DNA of 64,000 nucleotides from JAAUTY01 sp964397305 (GTDB taxonomy: Bacteria > Cyanobacteriota > Cyanobacteriia > Cyanobacteriales > Spirulinaceae). The stretch is from the NCBI GenBank assembly GCA_964397305.1, contig CAYNIP010000015.1, positions 1 to 64,000 of the forward strand, in the 5' to 3' direction. The notes beneath the pieces were generated by a model. That model saw only the letters and a list, made by a program, of their open reading frames with translations. It did no database searches and was not told where the DNA came from. Shown in pieces: positions 1-9,498 of the stretch (the first letter of the stretch is position 1; every line of letters starts with the position of its first letter). A program made the position numbers and the translations under genes.

Positions 1-1666
1 AACGCTGCTGCACCAGCGAGGCCCGCGCCAGCTTTTGCAGGATCGCCTTTGTTTCAGTCAATTCTTCCGTGGAAAAATCTGCTTGCTGAGAAGCTGGAAG
101 CTCCTTTTCGTCGTACAACCGCAAAAACGTCAGCCCGCGCGCGTCGATCGGTACTCGTAACAAACACATCCGCCGCAATAGATCCCGCGCCACCTCACTC
201 TGTCGCGCCACCTGCTTCTGCAACAACTCGTCTAGCCCGCCCGCCAGATCCTCCGGGTGACGGCGCAGATAGCCCGGCCGCTCCGCATACTCCGCCGCCA
301 ACAACTCCAGATAGAGCGGATGCCCCTGCACCCGCGCCGCCAGCCAGCCCAGATCCTCCTCAGCGTCCTGCATCCCGTACTCGCGCAAGATCGCCACCGC
401 ACTCGCTTCGTCCACCTCCTCCACTAGCACCAGCAGCACCCGCTTCCGATTCGGCTGCATCTCCCGCAAGCGTTCGTCCCCCAGATCCGCCGGTTGCTCC
501 CGGCTCGTCAGCAGCACCAGCGAGCGATGGTTGCCATTCGCCAACTGCGAGAGCAACAGCCCCCACTCCGGCGACACCGCCCGCCCCGCCTGGGGATGCT
601 TCGGCGGTTGCAAAATCACCTCCAAGTTATCCAGCACGATCAGCGCAGTTTCCTCAGCCAGCGCTTCCACGATCGCGCCCGCCTTCTCCCGCGCCTCTCG
701 CAGATACTCCGCGCCCCGCACCCCCAGCGCTTCCAGCAGATGCGCCGCCACATCATCAAAACTCGATCCCTCAAAGGCCTTAAACGCCACCACCCGCGCA
801 AACCGACAATCCGCCGCCAACTCGCCCGTCGATAAATCAACCCCCGCCGCCGCCACCAGCTTCGCGGCCAGCGCGCTCTTCCCCATACCGCCCTGCCCCA
901 GCAGCGCCAGCAACCGCCGCGTTCCCCCCGGCTCCAGTTCCCGCCGCAGGTCAGCCAACAACGCATCGCGCCCCTGCCACACCGGCACTGGCGGCAGCGC
1001 CTCCCGACCGATCAGCCGCCGCTTTCGCTGTGGCTCGCCCCCCGTTCGAGTCGGCCGCTCGATCAGGCCCGGCGGCATCCCCGGCCAAATTTTGCTCAGC
1101 GCGTCGATCGAGATGGCAATGGCTTGCTCGCCCGCCTTGTCAAGCTGAATCGCCGCCACCGCCGCCACCGCATCGCCGCAAAACACCGGCCCGCCACTGT
1201 AGCCCGCCTGCACCCGATCCTCCTCTGCAAACCGCAGCCGCCAGCCCCCTACCGTTGCCCCCGGCGAAGTCAGCGCGATTTCCTTCTCCAAGCAACCCTC
1301 CAGCCACTCGGCTACCTTGGCACTCTTGGACTCGCGCTCGCACTGCCCCGCCAAGCGAATTGCCGCGCCCGCCATCCCCGCCGCCCGCAACCGCAACGGC
1401 TGCCGATCCCAAAGACGCGGCACGCACAGCACCGCCAGATCGATCGCGTCCGGCTCGCCCTGCGCGATCGCCGTCGCCGCTAGATTGTTGACCAGCAACC
1501 GCCCCGCCTCGCCATTCTTCTGGTTGGCATTCTCAACCGCTCGCACCACATGCGCGCAAGTCACCAGGTACGAGAACTCCTCATCCTGATGCACCACAAA
1601 GCCCGTCCCGAACGTCTTCGGGTCAGCGCTACTCGAAATCAGCGCGATCGCCGTCGCTAGATCCAT
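1..1666 (-). CDS. Trypsin-like protease / STAND NTPase fusion (partial, runs off left edge)
   Basis: One open frame runs from an ATG at 1666 to the window edge without a stop, giving about 555 residues with the C-terminus missing. Residues 1-195 look like a trypsin-fold serine protease. His39 lies in VTCAHVV, Asp76 in DAIDLAV and Ser157 in GYSGGP, which together form a complete apparent triad. Residues 230-460 look like a STAND/NB-ARC-type P-loop NTPase. They show a Walker A GQGGMGKS at 257-264, a hydrophobic stretch ending LDN near 345-347 as Walker B, LLTSRE as a sensor-like motif, and VQGHPLYLELL as a GxP motif. The part outside the window probably holds a repeat sensor domain, as in most STANDs. 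There is no signal peptide, so it should be cytoplasmic. Known STANDs of this architecture are NTP-driven switches in conflict or cell-death systems, including Avs-type antiphage proteins. A defence role here is inference. Proline-rich frames on the plus strand are its shadow. Confidence 0.85.
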   Translation of the reverse strand, partial: MDLATAIALISSSADPKTFGTGFVVHQDEEFSYLVTCAHVVRAVENANQKNGEAGRLLVNNLAATAIAQGEPDAIDLAVLCVPRLWDRQPLRLRAAGMAGAAIRLAGQCERESKSAKVAEWLEGCLEKEIALTSPGATVGGWRLRFAEEDRVQAGYSGGPVFCGDAVAAVAAIQLDKAGEQAIAISIDALSKIWPGMPPGLIERPTRTGGEPQRKRRLIGREALPPVPVWQGRDALLADLRRELEPGGTRRLLALLGQGGMGKSALAAKLVAAAGVDLSTGELAADCRFARVVAFKAFEGSSFDDVAAHLLEALGVRGAEYLREAREKAGAIVEALAEETALIVLDNLEVILQPPKHPQAGRAVSPEWGLLLSQLANGNHRSLVLLTSREQPADLGDERLREMQPNRKRVLLVLVEEVDEASAVAILREYGMQDAEEDLGWLAARVQGHPLYLELLAAEYAERPGYLRRHPEDLAGGLDELLQKQVARQSEVARDLLRRMCLLRVPIDARGLTFLRLYDEKELPASQQADFSTEELTETKAILQKLARASLVQQR

Positions 1667-1934
1667 TGCCCGCCCTCATCGACCGCCCCCATTCTCGCCC
1701 AACCACCCCGCCCGCCGCCAGCCTAGCCCCGCTCCGCTACACAAGCCTCTGCAAGATTGCCAGCATTGCCGCCATCTGCTCTGGGGTTGCTCAGCCGCGC
1801 ATCGTGTAAATCACTGTTGTGTTTCAATCCACTCCTGCTTGATCCGCTCGAGGTCTTGGGCGGCTCCGATTGTCACCCTTTGCAGTTACGCCTACGTTGG
1901 GGCCCTTTCCTTGGCCCATCGTCGTGCTGGGCTC

Positions 1935-4508
1935 CTAGAGCCAGTTGCCCACCAGTACAAAGGCCGACCAGAAGAAGGGATGCTCAAATCCTGGTTGCTG
2001 CTTCACCGTCACCTGGGCGCGGCGCAGGGCCTCGGCCTTGCTGAGCCCAGGATTGCTAGCCAACTCGCTATAGAACTCCGCCATGAGCAGGGCCGTTGCT
2101 TGATCACTGACCGACCAAAGGCTGGCGAGGGTGCTGCGGGCCCCGGCCCGCACCGCCACCCCCGCGAGCCCGAGGGCCGCCCGGCGATCGCCCACTGCGG
2201 TCTGGCAAGCGCTCAGCACCAGCAACTCAATCGGAAACGTCTGCCGTGAGTCCGCCCGGAGCAGAGTTGTCAACTCGTCAAGGCCTAAGCGGTCATCCCA
2301 GGTGAGCAAAAAGGTGTCCGCCGGGGAGGAGCCAAACTGACCGTGGGTGGCCAGATGCACAATGGGCAGCGTGCGCTGCTGGAGGGCCGTTTGCACATTC
2401 GCCTTTGTGAATTGGTCGTTGAGCAACACCTGGGAGCGGAGCTGACTTTGGATGCCTTCGATCTCCGTCGCCACATTGGGCAGGGCCGCAAAGTCCTGCC
2501 GCGCCTCCGTCAGGCCGCCGCCGAGCACCTGCAAGGCCGCCGTCGTGAGGGGCTGCGGATCGATCAGGTTCAGACTGGGGGCGATCGCCAAGCTATAGCG
2601 CTCAATCAGATAGCGCTCCCCATCATGGAGGGCCGCCAAGGGCAGATTCCGCAAGTCCCCATCGAGGACAAACACCAGAGTTTTGCTCCCCTGGGCCGCC
2701 AGGGCCGCTGTCGCCGGTTCCACCAACCAGGTGTAAAGGTTCGCCGCCAACCGCTGCAATCGCTGGGCCGATTCGGCCGTGTGGGGCTGCCGGGTGGCGG
2801 TCCGCCGCAGGCCGCTCAGGGTGTCAGCAATCAGCGTTGCCTCCAGGGGGGTGCTGTAGCGCTGCAAGGCCTGGCCGGGGAGGGCCAAGATCACCTCCAG
2901 GCGATCGGCCAGGACGATCGTGTAGAAGACAGCCGCTTGGGGATCGAGGCTGTCGATGTTGACCTCCTGGCTATCCAGGCAGGCATCTCGAAAGAAGTTG
3001 TCCAGCTCAGCCAGTTGCAAGGCCTCAATCGTCGCCCGGGCCTGCTGCAAGTCGGCCTGGGTAGCCTCCGGTTGTAGCAGCAAGTCGGCCAACTGGCGGT
3101 AGACCGGCTCCACCTCTTCCTGAAAGGAAAATTGCACATCAGTGCTCACGGCCACGAGGTCACTGCGGAGGCTCTGGAGGGTTTTCACCGCTTGGGAGTA
3201 GGCAGCGATCGCGGCGGGGCGATCGCCCTGATCCCGGTGCAAGCGACCCAGTTGCCATTGGGCCTGGTAGGCAATATCGTCGGCTTTGACCGCGAGGGCC
3301 TGGTGGAGGCTCTGCTCCGTGGCGCGGCGAGCTTCGCTATAGCGCTGTTGCCGCTCGTAGAGCTGACCGAGGCGGTGAAGGGCGAAGGCTTCAGCGCGGC
3401 GATCGCCCAGGGTGCGGGCCTCAGCGATCGCCGTTGCCAGCCGCTCCGCAATCGGGGTCAAGGGCCGCGCGGGGGCCTGGGCTGCCAAGCGGCTGAGGCT
3501 CTCGGCCAAGTTGAGCCGGGCATAGACCGCTGTCTGGCTGAGGGGCAAGGCGTCCAGTTCTCGTTGCAGCTCCGGAACCAGGGCCAGGGCCGCCCCGGTT
3601 TGGCCGCGATCTAAGTGCAAGCGCAGCTGATTGAGCTGGGCCTGGAGCCGCAGCTCCGCTGTCGGGGCGATCATCGCGGCCTGGGCATAGGCCTGGTCGG
3701 CCTGGGCCAACTCGCGCTCCCGCTGGTTCCCTGTAACTGCGCGGGCCGTATTTCCCAGCCCAATCCAGGCACTGGCAGCGGTGGCGCGATCGCCCACCTG
3801 CTCCGCCACCTGCAAGCTTTCCTGAAAACTCTGCTTCGCGGCCTCGTAGCGACCGATGGCCCGCTGCACATTGCCGAGGCTGTGCAAGATGCGCGCCTTG
3901 AGGGGCGTATCCGCCTGGCCGGCCGCCTGCTGCTGCAAGCGGGTCAGGGTTCTGGCAGCTTGGTTGTGGAGCCCCAGGGCTTGTTGCGCTTGGGCCTGGT
4001 TCAGTTGGCCTCGGGCTTGGCCCTCGAGATTCCCCCGTTGCTGGTAGAGACTGGTGGCCTCTTGCCAAGCAGCGAGGGCCGCTTCTGCCTGGCCGCGAGC
4101 GAGGTCGAGTTGCCCTTGGGCCTCGAGGGTCTGGGCAAGGGCCTCTAGTTGCCCTGGTGTATTGGCCAAACTGGCCAACCGCTCACGGCTCTGGGCGATC
4201 GCCTGCTGCGCCGCCGTCAGATTGCCGGCCTGATTGTGGACCAGGCTGAGATTCCGCAGGGCGATCGCTTGCCCCAAGACATCTCCCTGGGCTGTATAGA
4301 CTGCTAGGGCTTGCTGCAAGAGTTCCAGCGCTACGGACCACTGACTGAGTTCATAATGCTGGCGGGCTCGCTCTTCTAGGTCCCTGGGCTCCCCAACCCC
4401 TTGGGCTAAGGTCAGGGTTGGGGGCAGGGCTTGGGCGCGAACCGGGAGGGGAGCGAAGAGCGCTGCCGAGGCGAGGAGGAGGAGGGCGAGGGAACGGTGG
4501 GGATTCAT
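1935..4508 (-). CDS. Secreted TPR-CHAT domain protein (caspase-like)
   Basis: The protein has 857 residues. It starts with a Sec signal peptide (hydrophobic LALLLLASAALFAPL, then VRA before Gln). Residues 40-480 are Ala/Gln/Leu-rich helical TPR repeats. The C-terminal third is a CHAT domain of the caspase/separase clan, with likely catalytic His722 (HLATHGQFG) and Cys768 (LSACQTAVGD). CHAT domains are cysteine proteases, and TPRs usually bind partners or regulators. The signal peptide places this one outside the cytoplasm. It lies 192 bp downstream of, and on the same strand as, a two-partner-secretion exoprotein, so co-transcription is possible. A fused TpsA-CHAT protein at 37714 supports a functional link between these two neighbours. 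The substrate is unknown. Confidence 0.9.
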   Translation of the reverse strand: MNPHRSLALLLLASAALFAPLPVRAQALPPTLTLAQGVGEPRDLEERARQHYELSQWSVALELLQQALAVYTAQGDVLGQAIALRNLSLVHNQAGNLTAAQQAIAQSRERLASLANTPGQLEALAQTLEAQGQLDLARGQAEAALAAWQEATSLYQQRGNLEGQARGQLNQAQAQQALGLHNQAARTLTRLQQQAAGQADTPLKARILHSLGNVQRAIGRYEAAKQSFQESLQVAEQVGDRATAASAWIGLGNTARAVTGNQRERELAQADQAYAQAAMIAPTAELRLQAQLNQLRLHLDRGQTGAALALVPELQRELDALPLSQTAVYARLNLAESLSRLAAQAPARPLTPIAERLATAIAEARTLGDRRAEAFALHRLGQLYERQQRYSEARRATEQSLHQALAVKADDIAYQAQWQLGRLHRDQGDRPAAIAAYSQAVKTLQSLRSDLVAVSTDVQFSFQEEVEPVYRQLADLLLQPEATQADLQQARATIEALQLAELDNFFRDACLDSQEVNIDSLDPQAAVFYTIVLADRLEVILALPGQALQRYSTPLEATLIADTLSGLRRTATRQPHTAESAQRLQRLAANLYTWLVEPATAALAAQGSKTLVFVLDGDLRNLPLAALHDGERYLIERYSLAIAPSLNLIDPQPLTTAALQVLGGGLTEARQDFAALPNVATEIEGIQSQLRSQVLLNDQFTKANVQTALQQRTLPIVHLATHGQFGSSPADTFLLTWDDRLGLDELTTLLRADSRQTFPIELLVLSACQTAVGDRRAALGLAGVAVRAGARSTLASLWSVSDQATALLMAEFYSELASNPGLSKAEALRRAQVTVKQQPGFEHPFFWSAFVLVGNWL

Positions 4509-4700
4509 GGTAGAGAGGGGAATGGGGACTAGGGAATGGGGATTGGGGTCTGTCGTCAGTTACTCACAAAACCCTTGCCAGCACTGGCTTCTGGGCGATG
4601 CGATTAACAGAACTAGCTAGGGCTGAAATCGATTCTCTGACTGGGTTCTGGCTTCAACCGCAGGCCCTGGGGACTTAGGGCAACGTTGTCTCCCAGCCCG
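4509..4700. repeat. Intergenic GGGGAAT-type short repeats and interrupted copy of a 22-bp repeat
   Basis: Positions 4511-4551 hold imperfect copies of a G-rich heptamer (GGGGAAT/GGGGATT), like the short tandemly repeated sequences known from cyanobacteria. Positions 4639-4647 and 4675-4687 match, in reverse complement, the two ends of the 22-bp repeat seen at 14826 and 14901, here separated by 27 bp. No promoter or gene is apparent. Confidence 0.5.
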
Positions 4701-7700
4701 CTACTCCCCACTCCCTAGATCCTGACAGCCGGGATGCAGGAAGGGGGCGGTGTAGGCCTGGGCTTCGGTGGCATCGGCCGTGAGGACGACCGTGCCGTCG
4801 GCGAGGGCGACCCAGCCCTGGGCCTGGCGGAGGGCTTCTGCGGCTAGCGGAGCCGAGGCTCCCGGAGCGCGCTGGACGATGACCGGAGCGGTTGTCCCAG
4901 GCTCCCGCTGACCCCAACTCAGCGTTAGGGGTGTGGGTGCGAGGAGGTCGTAGGGATTGGCGGGAAGGCCGCCGCGCCCGGTGACAGTGAAGGAGCGGTT
5001 GGCGGCGAGGCTGCCGGCGATCGCGCAGCTGTCGAGCTGGATCTGGTCATCGGCCTTGGCCACGGTGGCAGGAGTTTCCGTCAAGCCCTGCTCAGCGGGA
5101 AAGCTGAGGGGGTTGAAAATCAGTGTGCCATTGATTCCCACCTCGGACGAGGCGGTGATGTCGCTGAAGGGGGTGAGGCGATCGCGAAAGGCAAGCCCAT
5201 AGATGGCGTTGGCGGTGATGTTGATGTTGCCACCGCGACCGCTGAAGGCGTTGGCGGTGATGTCGCTGTTTTCCTGGGGCACACCGATGACGAAGCGAGC
5301 GGTGATGTCGATGTTGCCGCCGTCGCCCCCGGCCTGGGCCGTGCCCGCCGTGGTGCTGATGCGGCTGCCGTGGCGCAGGAGCAAGACATCCTGGAGGCCA
5401 ATCTGAATGTTGCCGCCGTCGGTTTGCAAGGTTTCCGCTGCGATCCGAGCGCCGTTGCGGAGGGTCAGGCTGTTGCCCTGGATCTGGATGTTGCCGGCGC
5501 GGCCGCTGCCCTGGCTGGTGACGCTGAGGCTGGCCTGGTCGAGGTCGATGGTGTTGGCGGCGATCACCACATCACCCCCATTTCCCGGCCCAGCAGTACC
5601 CGCACTGATCACGGCTCGGGACGATACCTCCAGGTGACTGGTCTGGAGGATAATGCCACCAGCTTGGCCCTGGGCTGCACTGCCCGCGCGGCTCAGCAAG
5701 CCGCTGACCCGACCCTGGCTGCTTTCGCCCGCTAGGTGAACCCGGTCCCGAGCCTGAATCACCACGACAGCCGCATCCCCCTGACCAAAGGTGGTAGAGC
5801 TGATGCGCGCGCCCTGAAGTACTTCCAAGCGGCCAGTCTCAATCCGCAGGCCCCCGGCCTGGCCCTGGGCCTGGGGCTCCACTTGGCTAAAGGCCCCACT
5901 GGCAAAGCCTAGGGGACTTTCGCCCTGGAAGCGGACTGAATCCTGGGTCTCGATCACCACTTGTCCCGCATTCCCTCGGCCAAAAGTGGTGGCGCTAATG
6001 AAGGCTCCATCTAAGACCTCGAGGCGATCGCCTCGAATCGTCACCGAGCCCGCGTTGCCCTGAGCGCTGGAGTTCACCTGGCTAAACGCACCGCTCCGCT
6101 CGCCCTTGCTGCTGCTGCCCTGGAAGCGAATCGCCTCGCGAGCGTTGATCATCACGGCTCCCGCATCCCCCTGGCCAAAGGTGCTGGTACTGATGAGGGC
6201 TCCGTCTAGGGCTTCCAGGCTCCCGGTATTCAGCACGATCTCCCCCACACTGCCCACGGCTCCGGGCAACAAGCGGTTAAAGAGACCGCTGACTCCCTGG
6301 CTATTTTCCCCTTGAAACCGGGCCGTCTCGCGGACGTTGATCGTCACAGTTCCGGCCCGGCCTTGACCGAAGATGTTGATGCCGATGCGAGCCCCTTCGA
6401 GCAGGTCAAGGCGGCCGGTATTAATGGCTACCGCCCCGGCATTCCCCGTCGCGGTAGCGGTTACTTGGCTGCCGATGCCGCTTTGGTTGCCGCTGTTATC
6501 TTGACCCCGTAGGCGGATGCTGTCGCTGACCTCAAGGGTCACAGCCCCGGCAGTCCCCTGGCCCCGCGTGATCGTGCCGATGAGGCCGCCATCCTGAACC
6601 TCGAGCTGACCCGTGTTCACTGTGACGCGGCCGCTGTTCCCCGAGGCCCCGGCAAAAATCTCGCTAAACACGCGCACCCCTTCCCCGACGGCATTTTGGC
6701 CTTGGAGATGTAAGAGACTGGCCGCGTTGAGAGTGACATCCCCGGCCTGGGCAGTTCCTGTCGTGACAGAGCCGATCAAGGAGCCCCCCTCGAGGCTCAA
6801 GACGGGAGCGCTCAGGGTGACAGGGCCCCCGGCTCCAGCCGGGCCGCCACTCAGACTTACCACCTCAGCTTGACGGGCTTGCAGGGTTCCGCCGCTGCGG
6901 AGGGCGATCGCCCCCCCCAGAGCCCCAAAGGAGTGAACGAGGCTGCCGGGCTGAAGGGTGAGATTCCCTTGGCTGAGAAGGTTGATCGGGCCCCCGAGCC
7001 CCAGGGCGGAGGAGGCATTGATCCCCCCGTTCACTGTCACGTCACCGCGAGCATCGATGATGACAGAACCCGCATTGCCGCTGTTGCTAGTGTCGATGCT
7101 GTTGAACGTGATGCCACTCGCTCCGGAGTCAAGAGCCAGATTCGGCGCATACTGATTGCTCAGGAAGACTTGACCCGTGCCCAAAACGCGCACGTTACCC
7201 AGGGTAATCGCCGCACTGGTGGCTGTCGGTGCAAAAGTTGGGGTGAGAGGAACACCGCTGGCGATAGTATTGCCGGGAGGGGCTCCCTGCCAATCAATCC
7301 CCGCCCGAATATCCAGAGTCGGTCGCGCACTGCCGTTGATCCCCAAGCTGGTGCCATCGGAAAGGGTTACGGTTTCCACCAGGAAGCGATCGGGGAAGGC
7401 CGCGAGTTCCGCATTATCGATCCTAATGTTGCCGGGAATCGTGACGGCTCCACCCGCGAGGATATGGAGCGATCGCCCCGTGTAGGCCGCTAAGGACACA
7501 TCTCCATTCGCCCGAATCACGGGGTCCTCAGGGCTGTAGAGATTGCCCAAGGAGCCATCGAGCTGCTCCACCCGGAAGCTACCCCCAGCGTAGAAATGAG
7601 CATCTCCCACCACCGGATTCTGGCTCCGCAGCCAGAGATTTCCTCCGGCCAACAGACCACTATCCCCATGGTTCAGCGCAAAAATATCGACCCGATCCCT

Positions 7701-8405
7701 CCCCTCGACGACCAGATCCCCCCCGGCCGTTGCGATAAACGGTTGCGCCGCCTGATCGCGAATCTGCACCGCCTCCCCGTGCAGGGTCAGATCCCCCCCC
7801 GCTTGGAGTTGGCCCTGAAGCAGCAAGCGACCGGCGGCCAGGGTCAGATCACCGCCCACCTGAAGCGGACCGTGGTTTTCCAACTGCCGCTGGTGGGCGG
7901 CCAGAGCCTGGGTAAAGAGGGCTCCCGGTTGTACCGCTAAGAGTTGCGAGCCCGCCGTATCTGTGGCGCTGAAATAGCCCTGATCCCCGAGCCAGAGCCC
8001 GTCGGCCGTGGTGGCGACAAAGGAGCCACGAATATCGAGGCTGGCCTCAGGCCCAAAGTAGATACCGTTGGGGTTGAGGAGCCAAAGATTGGCCTCCCCG
8101 AAGACCCCTAGGCGACCGAGGATTGCGGAGGAATTACCACCGGTCACGCGGGTTAAAATGTTCTCAATCGCGGCGGGATTGGCAAAGTAAACGCTGTGGC
8201 CAGAGTTGATGTTGAATTCCTGAAAACTGTGAAAGAGATTAGCCCCCCGCACGGCACCGCCATCAATGCGGTCAAGGGCAGCTTCTAGGGGTGTGACCTG
8301 GGAATTTTCGCTGCCCAGAGTAGAGTCGGGAATGAGTTGTGCTTGGGCAAAGGGGGCGGCGATCGCCCAGAGAAAGCCAGCCAGCAGCAGGGATGAACGG
8401 GACAT
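4701..8405 (-). CDS. Two-partner-secretion exoprotein (filamentous haemagglutinin N-domain, TpsA-like)
   Basis: The protein has 1234 residues from the ATG at 8405. An upstream in-frame start at 8450 exists, but 8405 puts the signal peptide (SSLLLAGFLWAIAAPFAQAQ) at the N-terminus. Residues 25-150 form the haemagglutination/TPS secretion domain, with NLFHSF, NPAAIENILTRVTGG and LLNPNGIYFGP. The rest is Gly/Asn/Ser-rich beta-helix with repeated units of about 65 residues. Proteins of this class cross the outer membrane through a TpsB (ShlB/FhaC) pore and stay on the surface or are released. The only TpsB in the window is at 49164. Adhesion, or presentation of partner proteins, is the usual role. 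The downstream gene is a secreted CHAT protein, which suggests a joint job. Confidence 0.9.
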   Translation of the reverse strand: MSRSSLLLAGFLWAIAAPFAQAQLIPDSTLGSENSQVTPLEAALDRIDGGAVRGANLFHSFQEFNINSGHSVYFANPAAIENILTRVTGGNSSAILGRLGVFGEANLWLLNPNGIYFGPEASLDIRGSFVATTADGLWLGDQGYFSATDTAGSQLLAVQPGALFTQALAAHQRQLENHGPLQVGGDLTLAAGRLLLQGQLQAGGDLTLHGEAVQIRDQAAQPFIATAGGDLVVEGRDRVDIFALNHGDSGLLAGGNLWLRSQNPVVGDAHFYAGGSFRVEQLDGSLGNLYSPEDPVIRANGDVSLAAYTGRSLHILAGGAVTIPGNIRIDNAELAAFPDRFLVETVTLSDGTSLGINGSARPTLDIRAGIDWQGAPPGNTIASGVPLTPTFAPTATSAAITLGNVRVLGTGQVFLSNQYAPNLALDSGASGITFNSIDTSNSGNAGSVIIDARGDVTVNGGINASSALGLGGPINLLSQGNLTLQPGSLVHSFGALGGAIALRSGGTLQARQAEVVSLSGGPAGAGGPVTLSAPVLSLEGGSLIGSVTTGTAQAGDVTLNAASLLHLQGQNAVGEGVRVFSEIFAGASGNSGRVTVNTGQLEVQDGGLIGTITRGQGTAGAVTLEVSDSIRLRGQDNSGNQSGIGSQVTATATGNAGAVAINTGRLDLLEGARIGINIFGQGRAGTVTINVRETARFQGENSQGVSGLFNRLLPGAVGSVGEIVLNTGSLEALDGALISTSTFGQGDAGAVMINAREAIRFQGSSSKGERSGAFSQVNSSAQGNAGSVTIRGDRLEVLDGAFISATTFGRGNAGQVVIETQDSVRFQGESPLGFASGAFSQVEPQAQGQAGGLRIETGRLEVLQGARISSTTFGQGDAAVVVIQARDRVHLAGESSQGRVSGLLSRAGSAAQGQAGGIILQTSHLEVSSRAVISAGTAGPGNGGDVVIAANTIDLDQASLSVTSQGSGRAGNIQIQGNSLTLRNGARIAAETLQTDGGNIQIGLQDVLLLRHGSRISTTAGTAQAGGDGGNIDITARFVIGVPQENSDITANAFSGRGGNINITANAIYGLAFRDRLTPFSDITASSEVGINGTLIFNPLSFPAEQGLTETPATVAKADDQIQLDSCAIAGSLAANRSFTVTGRGGLPANPYDLLAPTPLTLSWGQREPGTTAPVIVQRAPGASAPLAAEALRQAQGWVALADGTVVLTADATEAQAYTAPFLHPGCQDLGSGE
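5600..6620 (-). repeat. Internal beta-helix repeats in the TpsA-like exoprotein
   Basis: The translated region repeats a unit of roughly 65 residues (about 195 bp) five or six times. Each unit carries variants of GRLEVLDGA, ISTTTFGQGDAG, RFQGESSQG and SQVNSSAQGNAG. This is typical of secreted beta-solenoids, and such repeats can change copy number by recombination. Confidence 0.75.
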
Positions 8406-8787
8406 AGTTCGTGAGATCCTTGGCAATCTTGGGCAGGAGTTTTTAAGCAAATGCTAAGCGAGATTTTTAGAATTGCAAACACCAGAATTATTACAATCCA
8501 TGAGAGAAAATTCCGGATCAATTGGGCTCTGAAGCTGAGGTTTTTACGGATAGGAGACTTGGGCTGCTCTACAGCCCTGGGGACCAGGCCCGGTCAGGAG
8601 AATTTGCCGCGAACCGGCGAGGAGCGAGCCCGGGCTGAACGGCAGCGGGCCGACGGAATAGTTCACCCCCGAGGGGCATTACGGCGATCGCCGGGAATCA
8701 GCCCAGAGAAACTCTGAGCAGCGGCGATCGCCCCCCAAGCGGGGCCTACCGGCCCTGGGGCCTGAACAGGGCGCGCTGCTCTCGGCC
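8406..8787. other. Intergenic region upstream of the TpsA-like gene
   Basis: This stretch of 382 bp lies between the pyrF stop and the exoprotein start; both genes are on the minus strand. The part at 8440-8520 is markedly A/T-rich and is the likely place for the exoprotein promoter. The remainder is GC-rich with one or two HIP1 sites. I recognise no RNA gene or convincing ORF. Confidence 0.4.
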
Positions 8788-9486
8788 TCAGGCCGCCGCC
8801 AACTCCGCCAGCAACCGTTGCCACGCCACTCCGGGGTCCCTCGCCTGAGTCAGCGGCCGGCCAATCACTAAATAGTCAGCCCCTGCCCGCAGAGCCTCTA
8901 GGGGCGTCGCGACTCGTTGCTGGTCGTCCGTCGCCGCCCAGCTCGGCCGCACCCCCGGGCAGACCAGCACAAAGTCCGGCCCACAGGCCTGGCGCAAGCG
9001 GGCGACTTCTTGGGGCGAGCATACGGCCCCGGCACAGCCGGTTGCCTGGGCCAACCGCGCCAGGTGGAGCACATAGTCGGGCAGATCGCCGGGAATCTGG
9101 AGATCAGCGGCCAGATCGCGATCGCCGAGGCTAGTCAAGAGGGTAATAGCCAGGAGCTTGGGATTCTGGTCAGCGCCGGTCGCGGCCCTAGCCGCGGCCA
9201 GGGCCGCCCGCCCAGCCGTCGCGTGAACCGTGAGCAGATCGACCCGGTGGCGATGGGCCGCGGCCACGGCCCCCGCCACGGTGTTGGGAATATCGTGGAG
9301 CTTCAGGTCGAGAAAGATGCGTTTCTGGCGTTGGTGCAACTCCTCGAGAATGGCTGGACCAACATTGACAAACAGCTCCAGGCCCACCTTCCAAAAATTC
9401 ACATCCGGGAGGCCGTCGAGGCGGGCCAAGGCCTGGCCGCGCGTCGGTACATCCAGGGGTACGATGATGCGATCTGGGGGAGTCAT
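8788..9486 (-). CDS. pyrF: Orotidine 5'-phosphate decarboxylase
   Basis: The protein has 232 residues, the normal length for PyrF. It decarboxylates OMP to UMP, the last step of de novo pyrimidine synthesis, in the cytoplasm. The signature FLDLKLHDIPNT spans residues 58-69 and contains the catalytic Asp60-Lys62-Asp65. The N-terminal IIVPLDVP and the C-terminal YLVIGRPLTQARDP (phosphate-binding loop) also fit. It starts 12 bp after the tyrS stop, so the two genes are probably co-transcribed as tyrS-pyrF. Confidence 0.97.
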   Translation of the reverse strand: MTPPDRIIVPLDVPTRGQALARLDGLPDVNFWKVGLELFVNVGPAILEELHQRQKRIFLDLKLHDIPNTVAGAVAAAHRHRVDLLTVHATAGRAALAAARAATGADQNPKLLAITLLTSLGDRDLAADLQIPGDLPDYVLHLARLAQATGCAGAVCSPQEVARLRQACGPDFVLVCPGVRPSWAATDDQQRVATPLEALRAGADYLVIGRPLTQARDPGVAWQRLLAELAAA

Positions 9487-9498
9487 AGGGCAAAGGGG

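Noticed and set aside
49..1589. Several Pro/Ala/Arg-rich open frames on the plus strand
   Set aside because: They are shadows of the GC-rich trypsin-STAND gene on the minus strand, which has recognisable motifs through its whole length.
1815..1830. GTTTCAATCC, resembling the end of a CRISPR repeat
   Set aside because: It occurs once, without spacing or further copies, and no cas gene is present.
1935..4508. Possible type III-E CRISPR TPR-CHAT (Craspase) protease
   Set aside because: It has a signal peptide and no gRAMP/Cas7-11 gene or CRISPR array nearby; its neighbour is a secretion exoprotein.
8451..8717. 88-codon frame between pyrF and the exoprotein gene
   Set aside because: Composition changes midway and no protein-like pattern is seen; the region probably contains the exoprotein promoter.
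8550..8760. GC-rich, possibly structured stretch as an RNA gene (RNase P RNA or riboswitch)
   Set aside because: None of the conserved boxes of RNase P RNA or of the common riboswitches is present.
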